A stretch of 64,000 nucleotides of DNA, taken from JAHECQ01 sp963775125 (lineage in GTDB: Bacteria > Actinomycetota > Acidimicrobiia > Acidimicrobiales > SZUA-35). The position numbers and the translations under genes are program-made. The stretch spans positions 1-64,000 of the forward strand of contig CAVZHQ010000003.1 of NCBI GenBank assembly GCA_963775125.1, written 5' to 3'. Positions 34,553 through 43,925 of this stretch are shown here, one piece after another. Position 1 is the first letter of the stretch. The number at the start of each line of letters is the position of its first letter. A model generated the notes under the pieces. The model searched no databases. It saw only the letters and a program-made list of their open reading frames with translations, and was not told the DNA's origin.

Positions 34553-35713
34553 ATGACGCGGAATGATGAGCACGGGATGGTGACCGCCATCGAGGCCTTG
34601 GGTCACAAGACGACCGAACGGGCGGCCGAGATCGACGACGCCGGCCGACTGCCTTCCGATGTTGCCGCAGGACTGGCCGCAACCGGCATCACCCGCGGCT
34701 TCGCTCCAGCAGAGATCGGGGCGCCCGAACTACCGGTGGCGGACTACGTCGATGCCATCGAACGGCTCGCCTACCACGAGGCCTCGCTCGGCTGGTGCGC
34801 CATGATCTCGTGCACGACGTCGTTGCTCAGCGGGTACGTGCCCGAGCGGTGGGTCGAGCCACTGTTCGGCGCCGCCGACGTCACCCTCGGCGGGTTCGCC
34901 GGGGCGATGGGGCAGGCGGCACCGGCCGAAGGCGGCATCACCGTAACCGGACAATGGCCGTGGGGGAGCGGAAGTTACAACTGCCAGTGGGTGGGTGGCG
35001 GGGTTCGTCCGCCCAAGGACACGACCTATCTCAGCTCCGACGGCCGCCAACTGCGAGCCCCGTTCGTGTTCTTCGCCCGAGACCAGGTCGAGTTGCTGGA
35101 CACCTGGCAGGTGGCGGGACTGAAGGGCACGGGAAGCACCGACTATGCGGTTCAGGACGCAGTCGTTCCCGATGGCCGGTGGGCCGACATGGCCTATGGC
35201 CCTCGGATCGACCGGACCCTCTACCGCTTCCCCTTCTTCGGAGCATTGGCGGTCGGCGTTGCCGCAGTCACCATCGGCATCGCCCGCAGAGCGGTCGACG
35301 ACTTCGTCGCCCTCGCCACCGTGAAGAAGCCGTCGATGAGCTCGCGGACGTTGGCCGAGCGTCAGGTCATCCAGGCCGACGTCGCCCTGGCCGAGGCCGC
35401 CTGGCGTTCGGGCCGCGCGTTCCTCGACCAGACGGTGGCCGACGCGTGGGCGAGTACCGAACAGGGCACGGTCGGCGACCAGGCCAAGGCGTTGCTTCGC
35501 CTGGCGGCGGCCAACGCCACCGAGCGGGCGGCATTCGCCGTCGGCCTCTGCTATCACGGAGCCGGCGGATCGGCTGTCTATCTCGACAGTCCGCTCCAAC
35601 GTCACTTCCGAGATGTGCACGTCGCCACGCAGCACGCCATGGTCGCTCCCCGCCTCAACGAGGTGCTCGGCCGTGCCCGACTGGGCCTTCCCACCGATTT
35701 CGGCGGGCTGTGA
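34553..35713 (+). CDS. Acyl-CoA dehydrogenase-like flavoprotein (HsaA/HpaH-type group)
   Basis: 386 aa. It has the acyl-CoA dehydrogenase fold without the usual catalytic motifs: the N-terminal helices (LPSDVAAGLAATGITRGFAPAEIGAPELPVADYV), GGITVTGQWPWGSGSYNCQW and LKGTGSTDYAVQDAVVPDGR are characteristic of flavin-dependent monooxygenases such as HsaA, which act on aromatic or steroid-derived phenols with a reductase partner. No reductase gene is adjacent, so the reaction is uncertain. Leaderless start as described for the divergent promoter. Confidence 0.75.
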   Translation: MTRNDEHGMVTAIEALGHKTTERAAEIDDAGRLPSDVAAGLAATGITRGFAPAEIGAPELPVADYVDAIERLAYHEASLGWCAMISCTTSLLSGYVPERWVEPLFGAADVTLGGFAGAMGQAAPAEGGITVTGQWPWGSGSYNCQWVGGGVRPPKDTTYLSSDGRQLRAPFVFFARDQVELLDTWQVAGLKGTGSTDYAVQDAVVPDGRWADMAYGPRIDRTLYRFPFFGALAVGVAAVTIGIARRAVDDFVALATVKKPSMSSRTLAERQVIQADVALAEAAWRSGRAFLDQTVADAWASTEQGTVGDQAKALLRLAAANATERAAFAVGLCYHGAGGSAVYLDSPLQRHFRDVHVATQHAMVAPRLNEVLGRARLGLPTDFGGL

Positions 35714-35722
35714 GGCCGTGTC

Positions 35723-36112
35723 TCAGGCCTGGGCCATCGACCGGATCATGTGGTCCATGACTTCGAGATGCTCGACCTGGGGGCTGAACAGCACCACCTC
35801 GGCGTCATCGGTGACCCGGACGCTGTGGCCAGGAGGCCAGTAGAAGAGGTCTCCGCCGGTGCAGGTCTCTTCGGAGCCGTCCCGGTACGACACGATGACG
35901 CTGCCGGCGATGATATAGCCCCAGTGCGGGGCGTGGCACGCATCGCCCTCGAGGCCGGCCAGAAGCGGCGCGATGTCGGTGCCGGAGGCGAGCGAGAAGA
36001 ACTCGCCCCCGATCATGCTGTACCCGGTCGAGTCTCCGAAGTCGGAAACCTGGCGGGCCTTTGCTCCCGGAACGTCGATTCGGGCGGGAATGGATTCCTT
36101 GGTGATGTGCAT
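35723..36112 (-). CDS. Cupin-domain protein
   Basis: 129 aa. A single cupin barrel is suggested by ACHAPHWGYIIAGSVIVSYRDGSEETCTGGDLFYWPPGHSVRV, although the classical HxH is reduced to HAPH. It converges on the flavoprotein gene with a 9-bp gap. AAGGACAGGA precedes ATG 36112. Function not predictable. Confidence 0.7.
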   Translation of the reverse strand: MHITKESIPARIDVPGAKARQVSDFGDSTGYSMIGGEFFSLASGTDIAPLLAGLEGDACHAPHWGYIIAGSVIVSYRDGSEETCTGGDLFYWPPGHSVRVTDDAEVVLFSPQVEHLEVMDHMIRSMAQA

Positions 36113-36186
36113 GGCGGTCCTGTCCTTCGGTTGGCGATGAGATGTTCGCAAACGGAGGGCGCGACAATCGGTGTCACAATGCGACA

Positions 36187-38262
36187 ATGAGGGACGCGAC
36201 CGATCCGCTTGGTGCCATCCGTGATGCGATCGCGGCCGGGGCATGGGACGTGGCAGTGTCGGGCCTGGAGTCGCTCGGTCAGATTGCCGGTTCGGCCGAC
36301 GGGCTCGAGCTCACGGCGCTGGCCCGCTACGGGGCCGGCGATTTCGAGGGAGCGGTGGCGGCCTGGGAGGAGCTCCACGCCAGCCAGCTTGTAGTCGGCG
36401 ACATGGCGGGTGCCGCACGAGCGGCAGCCATGGTTGCCATGTACCTGATGATGGACACCGGTTTGATGTCCCCGGTGCGAGGTTGGCTGCGACGGGCCGA
36501 GCGCTTGCTCGACGGCTTCGACGAGACGCCCGCGCACGCGCTGGTCGCAATGGTCCGGACCTACGAGCGGTTCATGAGCGGTGACAGCGAGTCGGCCGGT
36601 GACAACGCCAGGCGGTCGGTCGACCTGGGGCTGCGGCACGGCGTCCAACCGGCGGTCGTGATCGGTCGCACGGCCCTCGCCCGGCTCGAGATCTTCGCCG
36701 GTGCGGTCGAGCAGGGGCTCGACATGCTCGATGACATAGCGGTGACGCTGCTGGCGGGCGAGGTCGATCCCTTGACTACGGGTATGGCGTTGTGCGAGCT
36801 GATCTGCGCCATGCAGGGCTTGGCCCTGTACGACCACGCGGGTGAGTGGACGATGGCGATGGAGCACTGGCGCCAGGGGACCGCGTTCGGCGGGATCAAC
36901 GGCCGGTGCCGAGTCCATCGGGCCGAGATGCTTCGGCTGAGCGGACCCTGTGACCAGGCCGAGGAGGAGGCATTGCGGGCATGCGAGGAGTTGCGTCCCT
37001 GGATGCGACGTGAGTTCGGGTGGCCGTTGGCCGAACTCGGCAACATTCGCTTGCGAAAGGGTGATCTCGGCGGTGCCGAGGAGGCGTTCGTCGCCGCACA
37101 CGAGCATGCGTGGACTCCGCAGCCGGGCCTCGCACTGCTTCGCCTGGCGCAGGGCGACGTTGTAGCCGCCACCGCGCTGATCGCCGACGCGTTGGAGCAC
37201 CCGTTCGATACCCCATCCAAGGAGCGTCCGCCGTTCGGTCTTCTCCGGCGAGCCCCGCTCTTGGATGCCCAAGCCGAGATCGCGGCCGCGGCCGGCGACG
37301 CGGTCACCGTCCGCGCCGCCGCCGATGAGCTACGCGAGATCGCCGACGGGTTCCCGAGCGTCGCGTTGGCGGCATCGGCTTCGTTGGCCCAGGGTCGCGC
37401 CTGCGTGGCCGAGTGCCGACCGGCCGACGCCATCGGGTTTTGCGAGCGGGCGCTCGTTGCATGGACCGAGATCGGTGCGCCCTTCGAGGCGGCCGTGGCT
37501 CGTATGGTGCTGGGCCAGGCGCGCGCTGAGGCCGGGAGCTCGGCGTCGGCAGCCCTTGAATGGAGGGCAGCGCAGATGGCCTTCGCCGAGTACGGTGCCG
37601 CTCGGTGGGCCGAACGGGCAGGACAGGCGATCGATGATGCGTCGGCCCCCGTGCCGCCGAGTCCGGCACCGGTCGAATCCGAGCTGTCGGTGTTCACCTG
37701 CGATGGCACGGTTCGCTCGGTCCGCTTCGACGGTGTCACCGTGATGCTGGCCGACCTGAAGGGTCTTCGGTACCTGTCGCGCCTGTTGGCCGAGCCCGGC
37801 CGCGAGTTCCATGTCCTGGATCTGGTGGCTGCCGAGAGCGGGGGGCTGCCCACCATCACGTCGGCCATCGACCCGTCGCTCGCCGTCTCGCACGCCGATG
37901 CGGGATTCGTGCTCGATGATCGGGCGCGGGATGCGTATCGACGACGCCTGTCCGAGGTGGATGACGACATCGCCGAGGCCATGGCGATGAACGATCTCGG
38001 TCGTGTGGCTCTGGCACAGAACGACCGAGCGTTCCTGGTGCAGGAGCTGGCGCGGGCCTTCGGGCTCGGTGGTCGCCATCGGCGCACCGGAGAGACTTCA
38101 GAGCGGGCCCGGACCGCGGTGGCTCGTTCGCTCCGGTACTCGATCGCCCGTCTGGCCGAGCATCACCCCGGCCTCGGTCGGCACCTCGAGCAGGCCGTCC
38201 GCACCGGCACGTACTGCTCGTACGCCCCCGACCAGCGTCTGGCCATCGCCTGGAAGGTCTGA
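36187..38262 (+). CDS. TPR-like protein with the C-terminal domain of AAA/LuxR-type regulators
   Basis: 691 aa. Residues ~1-490 are Ala-rich helical pairs consistent with tetratricopeptide repeats (WEELHASQLVVGDMAGAARAAAMV; GNIRLRKGDLGGAEEAFVAAHEHAW). Residues ~500-691 match a C-terminal domain usually seen on large ATPase/TPR signalling proteins (VMLADLKGLRYLSRLLAEPGREFHVLDLV...LVQELARAFGLGGRHRR...ARLAEHHPGLGRHLEQAVRTGTYCSYAPD). No P-loop ATPase and no helix-turn-helix is present. CACAAT 6 nt before ATG may be a weak leaderless -10. Function unknown; a sensor or scaffold is plausible. Confidence 0.65.
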   Translation: MRDATDPLGAIRDAIAAGAWDVAVSGLESLGQIAGSADGLELTALARYGAGDFEGAVAAWEELHASQLVVGDMAGAARAAAMVAMYLMMDTGLMSPVRGWLRRAERLLDGFDETPAHALVAMVRTYERFMSGDSESAGDNARRSVDLGLRHGVQPAVVIGRTALARLEIFAGAVEQGLDMLDDIAVTLLAGEVDPLTTGMALCELICAMQGLALYDHAGEWTMAMEHWRQGTAFGGINGRCRVHRAEMLRLSGPCDQAEEEALRACEELRPWMRREFGWPLAELGNIRLRKGDLGGAEEAFVAAHEHAWTPQPGLALLRLAQGDVVAATALIADALEHPFDTPSKERPPFGLLRRAPLLDAQAEIAAAAGDAVTVRAAADELREIADGFPSVALAASASLAQGRACVAECRPADAIGFCERALVAWTEIGAPFEAAVARMVLGQARAEAGSSASAALEWRAAQMAFAEYGAARWAERAGQAIDDASAPVPPSPAPVESELSVFTCDGTVRSVRFDGVTVMLADLKGLRYLSRLLAEPGREFHVLDLVAAESGGLPTITSAIDPSLAVSHADAGFVLDDRARDAYRRRLSEVDDDIAEAMAMNDLGRVALAQNDRAFLVQELARAFGLGGRHRRTGETSERARTAVARSLRYSIARLAEHHPGLGRHLEQAVRTGTYCSYAPDQRLAIAWKV

Positions 38263-38275
38263 CGTCGGGGGCCGA

Positions 38276-39025
38276 CTATCGGTTGAGCGCGTCGAGGACC
38301 TGACCGACGATGGCGCCACCGTCGACGATGAACTCGTGGCCGGTCGAGTAGGTGGCGTCCGCCAGGAGGAACAGCAGCATCGCCGTCACTTCGACCGGCT
38401 CGCCGATGCGGGCGATGGGCTGGGTGGCGGCCATGTCCTCGCCCATCCCTGCGATCATCGGAGTCCGGATCGGGCCGGGGTGGATGAGGTTCACCCGGAT
38501 TCCAGCGGGGCCGAGTTCGAGAGCGGCGGTCTTGGTGAGACCCCGGATACCCCACTTGCTGGCGACGTAGGCGCCGATGTTGCCGTAGCCCTGGAGGCCG
38601 GCAGTCGACGAGATGTTGACGATCGAGCCGCCCCCGGCCCGCTTGATCGACGGGATCACGCAGTGCATGCCCAGCCAGACGCCGGTGAGGTTGACGTCGA
38701 TGGTCCGCTGCCAGTCCCGCAGCGTGAGGTCCTCGATCGAACCGACCGTGAGAATGCCGGCGTTGTTGACCAGGTGCTGGACGGGGCCGAAGGTGGACTC
38801 GGTCAGCGTGACGGCGTCCCGCCACTGCTGTTCGTCGGTCACGTCGAGGTGGGTATACACGACCTGATCACCGAGCTCGGCGGCCAGGGCGCGACCCTCC
38901 TCGTCGAGCACGTCGGCCGCCACCACCTTTGCTCCGTGAGCGACGAGACCCCGGACATGCTGGGCTCCCATGCCCCGTGCTGCTCCGGTTACGAGGACTA
39001 CCTGACCATCGATCGAGTTCTCCAT
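38276..39025 (-). CDS. Short-chain dehydrogenase/reductase (SDR)
   Basis: 249 aa, classical SDR size. Cofactor motif TGAARGMG (~residues 14-21), NNAG (~88-91), catalytic Ser in NISSTAG, and YVASK (Tyr-x-x-x-Lys). Resembles hydroxysteroid/3-ketoacyl-type SDRs; substrate not determinable. The start is taken at ATG 39025, giving the standard N-terminus MENSIDGQVVLVTGA; upstream in-frame residues are unlike SDRs. Confidence 0.88.
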   Translation of the reverse strand: MENSIDGQVVLVTGAARGMGAQHVRGLVAHGAKVVAADVLDEEGRALAAELGDQVVYTHLDVTDEQQWRDAVTLTESTFGPVQHLVNNAGILTVGSIEDLTLRDWQRTIDVNLTGVWLGMHCVIPSIKRAGGGSIVNISSTAGLQGYGNIGAYVASKWGIRGLTKTAALELGPAGIRVNLIHPGPIRTPMIAGMGEDMAATQPIARIGEPVEVTAMLLFLLADATYSTGHEFIVDGGAIVGQVLDALNR

Positions 39026-39121
39026 GCCGTTGATCGTCGCGGCCTGACGCCGGGAGCGGAACGGACCTTGGTCCCGAAATCCGAGCGAGATTGTCACACC
39101 GTTCTGCTTGACTGAGCAGCA

Positions 39122-40075
39122 ATGACCAACATCATCGAAGCCCGCGGGCTCACCAAACGCTACGGGTCGGTTCTGGCGCTCGACGGGCTCGACCTCGATG
39201 TGCCCCAGGGAACGGTGCTCGGCCTGCTCGGCCCCAACGGGGCCGGTAAGACCACAGCGGTCTCCATTCTCACTACGCTTGTCCTGCCCGACGCGGGCAC
39301 GGCCACCGTGGCCGGCGCCGATGTCGTCCGCCAACCCTCCGACGTGCGGCACCGGATCGGATTGTCCGGCCAGTACGCCGCGGTCGACGAGACGCTCACC
39401 GGGTACGAGAACCTCGACATGATCGGGCGCCTCTATCGGTTGGGGCGTTCCCGGTCACGCGCACGGGCGCGAGAGCTGCTCGAGCGGTTCGGTCTCAGCG
39501 ACGCTGCCGACCGGCAGGTGAAGACCTACTCGGGCGGCATGCGCCGCCGTCTCGATCTGGCCGGTGCGCTGGTGGCCGAGCCTCCGGTGCTGTTCCTCGA
39601 CGAGCCCACAACGGGCCTCGACCCTCGCAGTCGGATCGAGCTGTGGTCCATCATCACCGAGCTGGTGGCCCAAGGCGCAACCCTGCTGCTCACCACCCAA
39701 TACCTCGACGAAGCCGACCAGTTGGCCGACCAGATCATGGTGATCGACCACGGCCGGTCGATCGCCCAGGGCACCGCCGACCAGCTCAAGGACATGGTCG
39801 GTGGCGAGCGGATCGAGGTGACAGTCGGACATCACGACCAGGTCGCCCCGGCTCGGGCGGTCCTGGAGCCGTTCGCCGTGAGCGCCATCGAGATTCCCGA
39901 TCGTTCCACCACCATCATCGTGCCCATCACGGGTGGCGCAGCGGTACTCACCCAGGCGTTGCGGTCCCTCGACGGGGCCGGCATCGACCTCCGAGACGTC
40001 ATGCTCCGACGCCCGACCCTCGATGACGCCTTTCTCGCCCTGACCGGGCACCGAACCGAAGGAGATCAACCGTGA
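39122..40075 (+). CDS. ABC exporter ATPase, DrrA-like
   Basis: 317 aa. Walker A GPNGAGKTT (~residues 39-47), signature YSGGMRRRLDLA, Walker B VLFLDEPTTGLD, and the C-terminal ~90-residue extension ending RRPTLDDAFLALTGHR that marks DrrA-type daunorubicin-resistance ATPases. It pairs with the membrane subunit encoded by the next gene (4-nt overlap) to export drugs or lipids. Confidence 0.88.
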   Translation: MTNIIEARGLTKRYGSVLALDGLDLDVPQGTVLGLLGPNGAGKTTAVSILTTLVLPDAGTATVAGADVVRQPSDVRHRIGLSGQYAAVDETLTGYENLDMIGRLYRLGRSRSRARARELLERFGLSDAADRQVKTYSGGMRRRLDLAGALVAEPPVLFLDEPTTGLDPRSRIELWSIITELVAQGATLLLTTQYLDEADQLADQIMVIDHGRSIAQGTADQLKDMVGGERIEVTVGHHDQVAPARAVLEPFAVSAIEIPDRSTTIIVPITGGAAVLTQALRSLDGAGIDLRDVMLRRPTLDDAFLALTGHRTEGDQP

Positions 40076-40875
40076 ACGAGTTCCTCGCGGCCGTGGGCGA
40101 CGGTGCCGTCATGGCCAAGCGCAACCTCATCAAGATCAAGCGAGTACCCGAGACCCTGGTCTTCGTACTGATCTCGCCGATCATGTTCGTGCTGCTCTTC
40201 GCCTACGTGTTCGGCAGCGCCATCGAGATTCCTGGTAGCTCCTACCGGGAGTTTCTGATCGGCGGAATCTTCGCGCAGACCATCGTGTTCGGTGCCACCT
40301 TCACCGGTACTGGCCTTGCCGACGACATGCAGAAGGGCATCATCAATCGGTTCCGTTCCCTGCCGATGTCCCCGGTGGCCGTCGTCGCCGGCCGCACAGC
40401 CAGCGACGTCGTCTCCAACGCCCTGTCACTGGCCATCATGAGCATCACCGGGCTGTTGGTCGGGTGGCGGATCAACAACGGCATCCCCAAAGCGTTGGCG
40501 GCGTTCGCGCTGTTGTTGGCGTTCGCCTATGCGTTCTCGTGGGTGATGGCCTTGGTCGGGTTGATGGTGCCCAGCGTCGAGGTGGTCAACAACGCCAGCT
40601 TCGTCGTCATCTTCCCGCTCACCTTCATCGCCAACACCTTCGTGCCGTCCGATGGGCTGCCGACGCCATTGCGAATCTTCGCCGAGTGGAACCCGGTCTC
40701 GTCGGTGACCCAGGCCACGCGCGAACTGTTCGGCAACATCCCGCCGGGGACCCCAGACCCCGCCGCCTGGCCACTCCAGAACGCGGTGCTCTACACCCTG
40801 CTCTGGACGGTGGCCATCATCGCCGTCTTCGCTCCGTTGTCCGTGCGCCGCTACCGGCGAGTGACTGCTCGCTGA
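40072..40875 (+). CDS. ABC-2 type exporter permease, DrrB-like
   Basis: 267 aa with about six hydrophobic segments. RVPETLVFVLISPIMFVLLFAYVFG, the KGIINRFRSLPMSPVAVVAGR loop and LTFIANTFVPSDGLPTPLRIFAEWNPVS are characteristic of DrrB/ABC-2 permeases. GTG start inside the ATPase stop (GTGA). Forms the channel of the exporter; cargo unknown. Confidence 0.88.
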   Translation: MNEFLAAVGDGAVMAKRNLIKIKRVPETLVFVLISPIMFVLLFAYVFGSAIEIPGSSYREFLIGGIFAQTIVFGATFTGTGLADDMQKGIINRFRSLPMSPVAVVAGRTASDVVSNALSLAIMSITGLLVGWRINNGIPKALAAFALLLAFAYAFSWVMALVGLMVPSVEVVNNASFVVIFPLTFIANTFVPSDGLPTPLRIFAEWNPVSSVTQATRELFGNIPPGTPDPAAWPLQNAVLYTLLWTVAIIAVFAPLSVRRYRRVTAR

Positions 40876-40902
40876 CACGTCCCGTCGTTCAGGGCCAGCC
40901 GA

Positions 40903-41769
40903 TCACGAGATCGCTCGGGCCGTGGTAGTACCGAGGTCCAGCACCCTGCCGTCGCCGGCGTCGATGATCGTCACTTCGGTCGTGACGGTGTCGCCGTCGA
41001 CGCGGAGGATGGTGCCATCGATCCGGAACGGACCCGTGGTGCTCTGGCCCAGGTAGTGCAAGTGGATGTCGAGTGACCGGGCCGGCACGCCGAGGGCTCG
41101 CTCCGCCGCCAACGTTCCCATGCGCTCGACGAGCGCGGCCGCCACTCCACCCTGGATCGATCCGAAGCTGTTTCGTATGCGGTCGTTGTGCGCGACCTCG
41201 ATGACCAGCTCGCTCGCCCGAACGCGCATGCCGATGTAGTCATCGAGCGGAAGTCGACCGCCACGCTCGAACTCCGGATCTTCGGCGTAGTGCAACCGCT
41301 GGTTGGGGCCGGCGTCGCTCTCGACCGTCGGTGTATCGTCGCGTCGCGGGAGTCGTGCATAGGTGACCCAGGCCCGGCCGATCTCCCCGTCGACGTCGGT
41401 GAGGATCGTCTGACTGAGAATGTTTCGCTTGCCCGGTCGAAGGATCCGAGTGACCGAGTCGAGCCCCTCGCCTGTGGTCGGGCGGATGCTGTGGTACTTC
41501 ATGTCGGTGGTGGCCAACCAGTCCGGACGAACTCGCATGTGCGAGAGGACGCCCGCGGCGGAGTCGACCAGGATGACCAACGCGCCGACCCGGACGGCGC
41601 CGCCCGCGTCACGGAGGTCATCGGTCGCCGGCATCGACGCCAGCAGGTCGCCGTTCGGCTGGAAGCGCTGGTCCAAGCCGACATGACGGAGCACATGACC
41701 GAACGGCGGATAGAACCTGGGCGCGGGCGCAGGATTGGTTGGGGCGGAGCGGGTGATGCCGGTGTTCAT
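40903..41769 (-). CDS. Acyl-CoA thioesterase-like protein with two hotdog domains
   Basis: 288 aa. Two PaaI-like hotdog halves are visible: ALVILVDSAAGVLSHMRVRPDWLATTDMKYHSIRP in the first, and NSFGSIQGGVAAALVERMGTLAAERAL...LDIHLHYLGQSTTGPF in the second. Such proteins cleave acyl- or aryl-CoA thioesters. It is the last gene of a three-gene minus-strand operon with a CoA-transferase (14-nt gap) and a PEP-mutase-like enzyme. Confidence 0.75.
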   Translation of the reverse strand: MNTGITRSAPTNPAPAPRFYPPFGHVLRHVGLDQRFQPNGDLLASMPATDDLRDAGGAVRVGALVILVDSAAGVLSHMRVRPDWLATTDMKYHSIRPTTGEGLDSVTRILRPGKRNILSQTILTDVDGEIGRAWVTYARLPRRDDTPTVESDAGPNQRLHYAEDPEFERGGRLPLDDYIGMRVRASELVIEVAHNDRIRNSFGSIQGGVAAALVERMGTLAAERALGVPARSLDIHLHYLGQSTTGPFRIDGTILRVDGDTVTTEVTIIDAGDGRVLDLGTTTARAIS

Positions 41770-41783
41770 GGGCGGTGATCCTG

Positions 41784-42992
41784 TCAGGCGACGATGCTGT
41801 CGGCGCGAAGGTCGGCGATCTCGTCCCTGCTGAAACCGAAGCCCGCCAGGACTTCGTCGGTGTGCTCGCCAGGGCCGGGGCTTGGCCGATGAATGTGATT
41901 GGGGACGCCCTCGATGTTGGTGGCGTTACGCACGATCTCGATGGGCCCGGCCACCGGGTGATCGATCGGAGCGGCCACCCCGAGGTGGCGGACCTGAGGA
42001 TCGGCGAACGTTTGCTGGATGTCGTTGACCGGACCGGCCGGAACGTCGACGGCGTTCAGCACCTCGACCCATGCTGCCGTCGACCGCCTCACCAGCGCGG
42101 CGGCCAGCTCGGTGTTCAGCTCGACCTTGTTCGTGGCCCGGTTGCGGGCTGAATCGAACCGGGGGTCAGCAGCAAGATCGGCCCGGCCGATCGCCTCGCA
42201 GAACTTCACCCAGAGGTGGGGCCAGGGCGCGGCGATGTTCAGATATCCGTCGGACGTGGCGTACATGCCCATCGGGAGATTGGTCGGATGGTCGTTGCCG
42301 GCTTGAGGAGCGACAACGTGGTTCACGGTCCAACGGGCGGCCTGGAAGTCGAGCATGCCGATCATCGATTCGAGCAGCGATGTGTGCACCCATCGTCCCG
42401 TACCGCTGTGTTGGCGCTCGTGGAGGGCGACGAGGATGCCCACGGCCAGCTGCAGCCCTGCGGTCACGTCGGAGATGGCGACCCCGGCTCGCACGGGGCC
42501 TTGGCCGGGAAGGCCGGTGATGCTCATCATGCCACCGAGGCCCTGGGCGATCTGATCGACGCCACCCCGCTCGGCGTAGGGGCCGCTCTGCCCGAAACCC
42601 GATACCGAGCCCAGCACGAGGCGTGGGTTGATGGCGTGGAGTGTCTCCCAGTCGAAGCCAAGACGATGCTTGACTGGTGTCCGCATGTTCTCGACCAGGA
42701 CATCGGCCTGGCCGACGAGCCGATGCAGGACTGCTCGGCCGTCGCCCGTCTTGAGATCGAGGGCGAGACTGCGCTTGTTGCGGTGCAGATTGAGGTAGTC
42801 GGCCGAGGTGTGACTCTCGCCGGGGTCGCCACCCCGGCCCGACGGAGGTTCGATCCGGACGACGTCGGCACCCCAGTCGGCCAGCTGGCGGACCGCCGTG
42901 GGCCCGGCCCGGGCCACGGTGATGTCGATGACGGTCAGATCGCTGAGCGGAAGGGGGGCGGGGCCCGCAGCGCTCGGGGGGAGATCGGCCAT
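41784..42992 (-). CDS. CaiB/BaiF-type (family III) CoA-transferase
   Basis: 402 aa. LTVIDITVARAGPTAVRQLADWGADVVRIEPP, then the block NLHRNKRSLALDLKTGDGRAVLHRLVGQADVLVENMRTPVKHRLGFDWETLHAINPRLVLGSVSGFGQSGPY, gives the full family III signature with the catalytic Asp expected near residue 170. It moves CoA between carboxylic acids through acyl-enzyme anhydrides. ATG 42992 overlaps the preceding stop by one base (TGATG). The long in-frame extension to 43337 is the shadow of the upstream gene. Confidence 0.88.
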   Translation of the reverse strand: MADLPPSAAGPAPLPLSDLTVIDITVARAGPTAVRQLADWGADVVRIEPPSGRGGDPGESHTSADYLNLHRNKRSLALDLKTGDGRAVLHRLVGQADVLVENMRTPVKHRLGFDWETLHAINPRLVLGSVSGFGQSGPYAERGGVDQIAQGLGGMMSITGLPGQGPVRAGVAISDVTAGLQLAVGILVALHERQHSGTGRWVHTSLLESMIGMLDFQAARWTVNHVVAPQAGNDHPTNLPMGMYATSDGYLNIAAPWPHLWVKFCEAIGRADLAADPRFDSARNRATNKVELNTELAAALVRRSTAAWVEVLNAVDVPAGPVNDIQQTFADPQVRHLGVAAPIDHPVAGPIEIVRNATNIEGVPNHIHRPSPGPGEHTDEVLAGFGFSRDEIADLRADSIVA

Positions 42993-43894
42993 CAGATGTT
43001 GGCAGAGTTGGCAGGGCTCGAGTCGGTTTCGGTGGGCTGACGCTCGGTGGTGCGGCGTTCGAGCTCCAGCCAGGGCGCAAGCCCGCACAGCTCGACCAGT
43101 TCGTGGTGCAGTTTCATGCCGCCTGCATCGAACCCGCTCTTGCCCTCGGTCTGGAACCGTCGGTACGCCTCGCGGGTGTGGCTCACGGCCAGGCCCTGAG
43201 CGGTGAACGAGTCGATGATCAGCTTCCAACCGAGGTCGGCCCACTCTGCGGGGGTGTGGTGATCGAGGCCGGTGATGGTCGACAGTGGCACGTCGGTGAT
43301 TCGATCGGCGATCGGCCGGAGCTCGGCATTGCGGCACAACGCCATCACCAGGTCGGCCCCCGCGTCCCGATAGGCCTCGAGGCGGGTGATACCCGACTCG
43401 AAATCCTCGTTCCGGAAACCGCCGGTGCGGGCGATGATCAGGAAGTCGGGGTCGGTTCGGGCTGCGACGGCCGCCTCGATCTTGTCGACCATGTCCTGGG
43501 TCGATACCAGGTGCTCGACGCCCACGTGGTGGTGCAGCCGCTTGGGTGAGACCTGGTCCTCGTACTCGACCGCGACCGCTCCGGTCGCCTGAAAGAGCGT
43601 GGTCGCACGGGCCACGTGCACCGGATCGCCGAACCCGACGCCGCCATCGACGATGAGCGGCAGCTGGGAGCGGGCAGTGATGCGGCCGGCCACGTCCGCG
43701 ATCTCGGTGTAGGTCAGCAAGGCCTCGCCAACGGCGTACTGGAACCCCAGCGCTCCTCCGCTCAGGTAGCCCGCAGGGAAGCCGGCCTCCTCGATGAGCC
43801 GCGCGTTCAGCGGGTCGAGGGCCAGCGGCGCGAACACGGGTTCGGCCGCCTCGAGGGCGGCCCGGAAACGAAGCCGAGGTCGGTCATTCACCAT
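42992..43894 (-). CDS. Isocitrate lyase/PEP mutase-superfamily protein with altered active site
   Basis: 300 aa TIM-barrel. The order APLALDPLNARLIEEAGFPAGYLSGGAL, PLIVDGGVGFGDP, VEYEDQVSPKRLHHH and FLIIARTGG follows the PEP mutase/2-methylisocitrate lyase family. However the usual D-x-D-T-G metal motif reads DGGVG and the lyase KKCGH loop reads KRLHHH, so classical lyase activity is unlikely. Oxaloacetate-decarboxylase-like or 2,3-dimethylmalate-type chemistry is possible. TAGGTT 6 nt before ATG indicates a leaderless start of the operon. Confidence 0.72.
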   Translation of the reverse strand: MVNDRPRLRFRAALEAAEPVFAPLALDPLNARLIEEAGFPAGYLSGGALGFQYAVGEALLTYTEIADVAGRITARSQLPLIVDGGVGFGDPVHVARATTLFQATGAVAVEYEDQVSPKRLHHHVGVEHLVSTQDMVDKIEAAVAARTDPDFLIIARTGGFRNEDFESGITRLEAYRDAGADLVMALCRNAELRPIADRITDVPLSTITGLDHHTPAEWADLGWKLIIDSFTAQGLAVSHTREAYRRFQTEGKSGFDAGGMKLHHELVELCGLAPWLELERRTTERQPTETDSSPANSANI

Positions 43895-43925
43895 CCCCAG
43901 AACCTACTACCCCCACCCCACCCCC

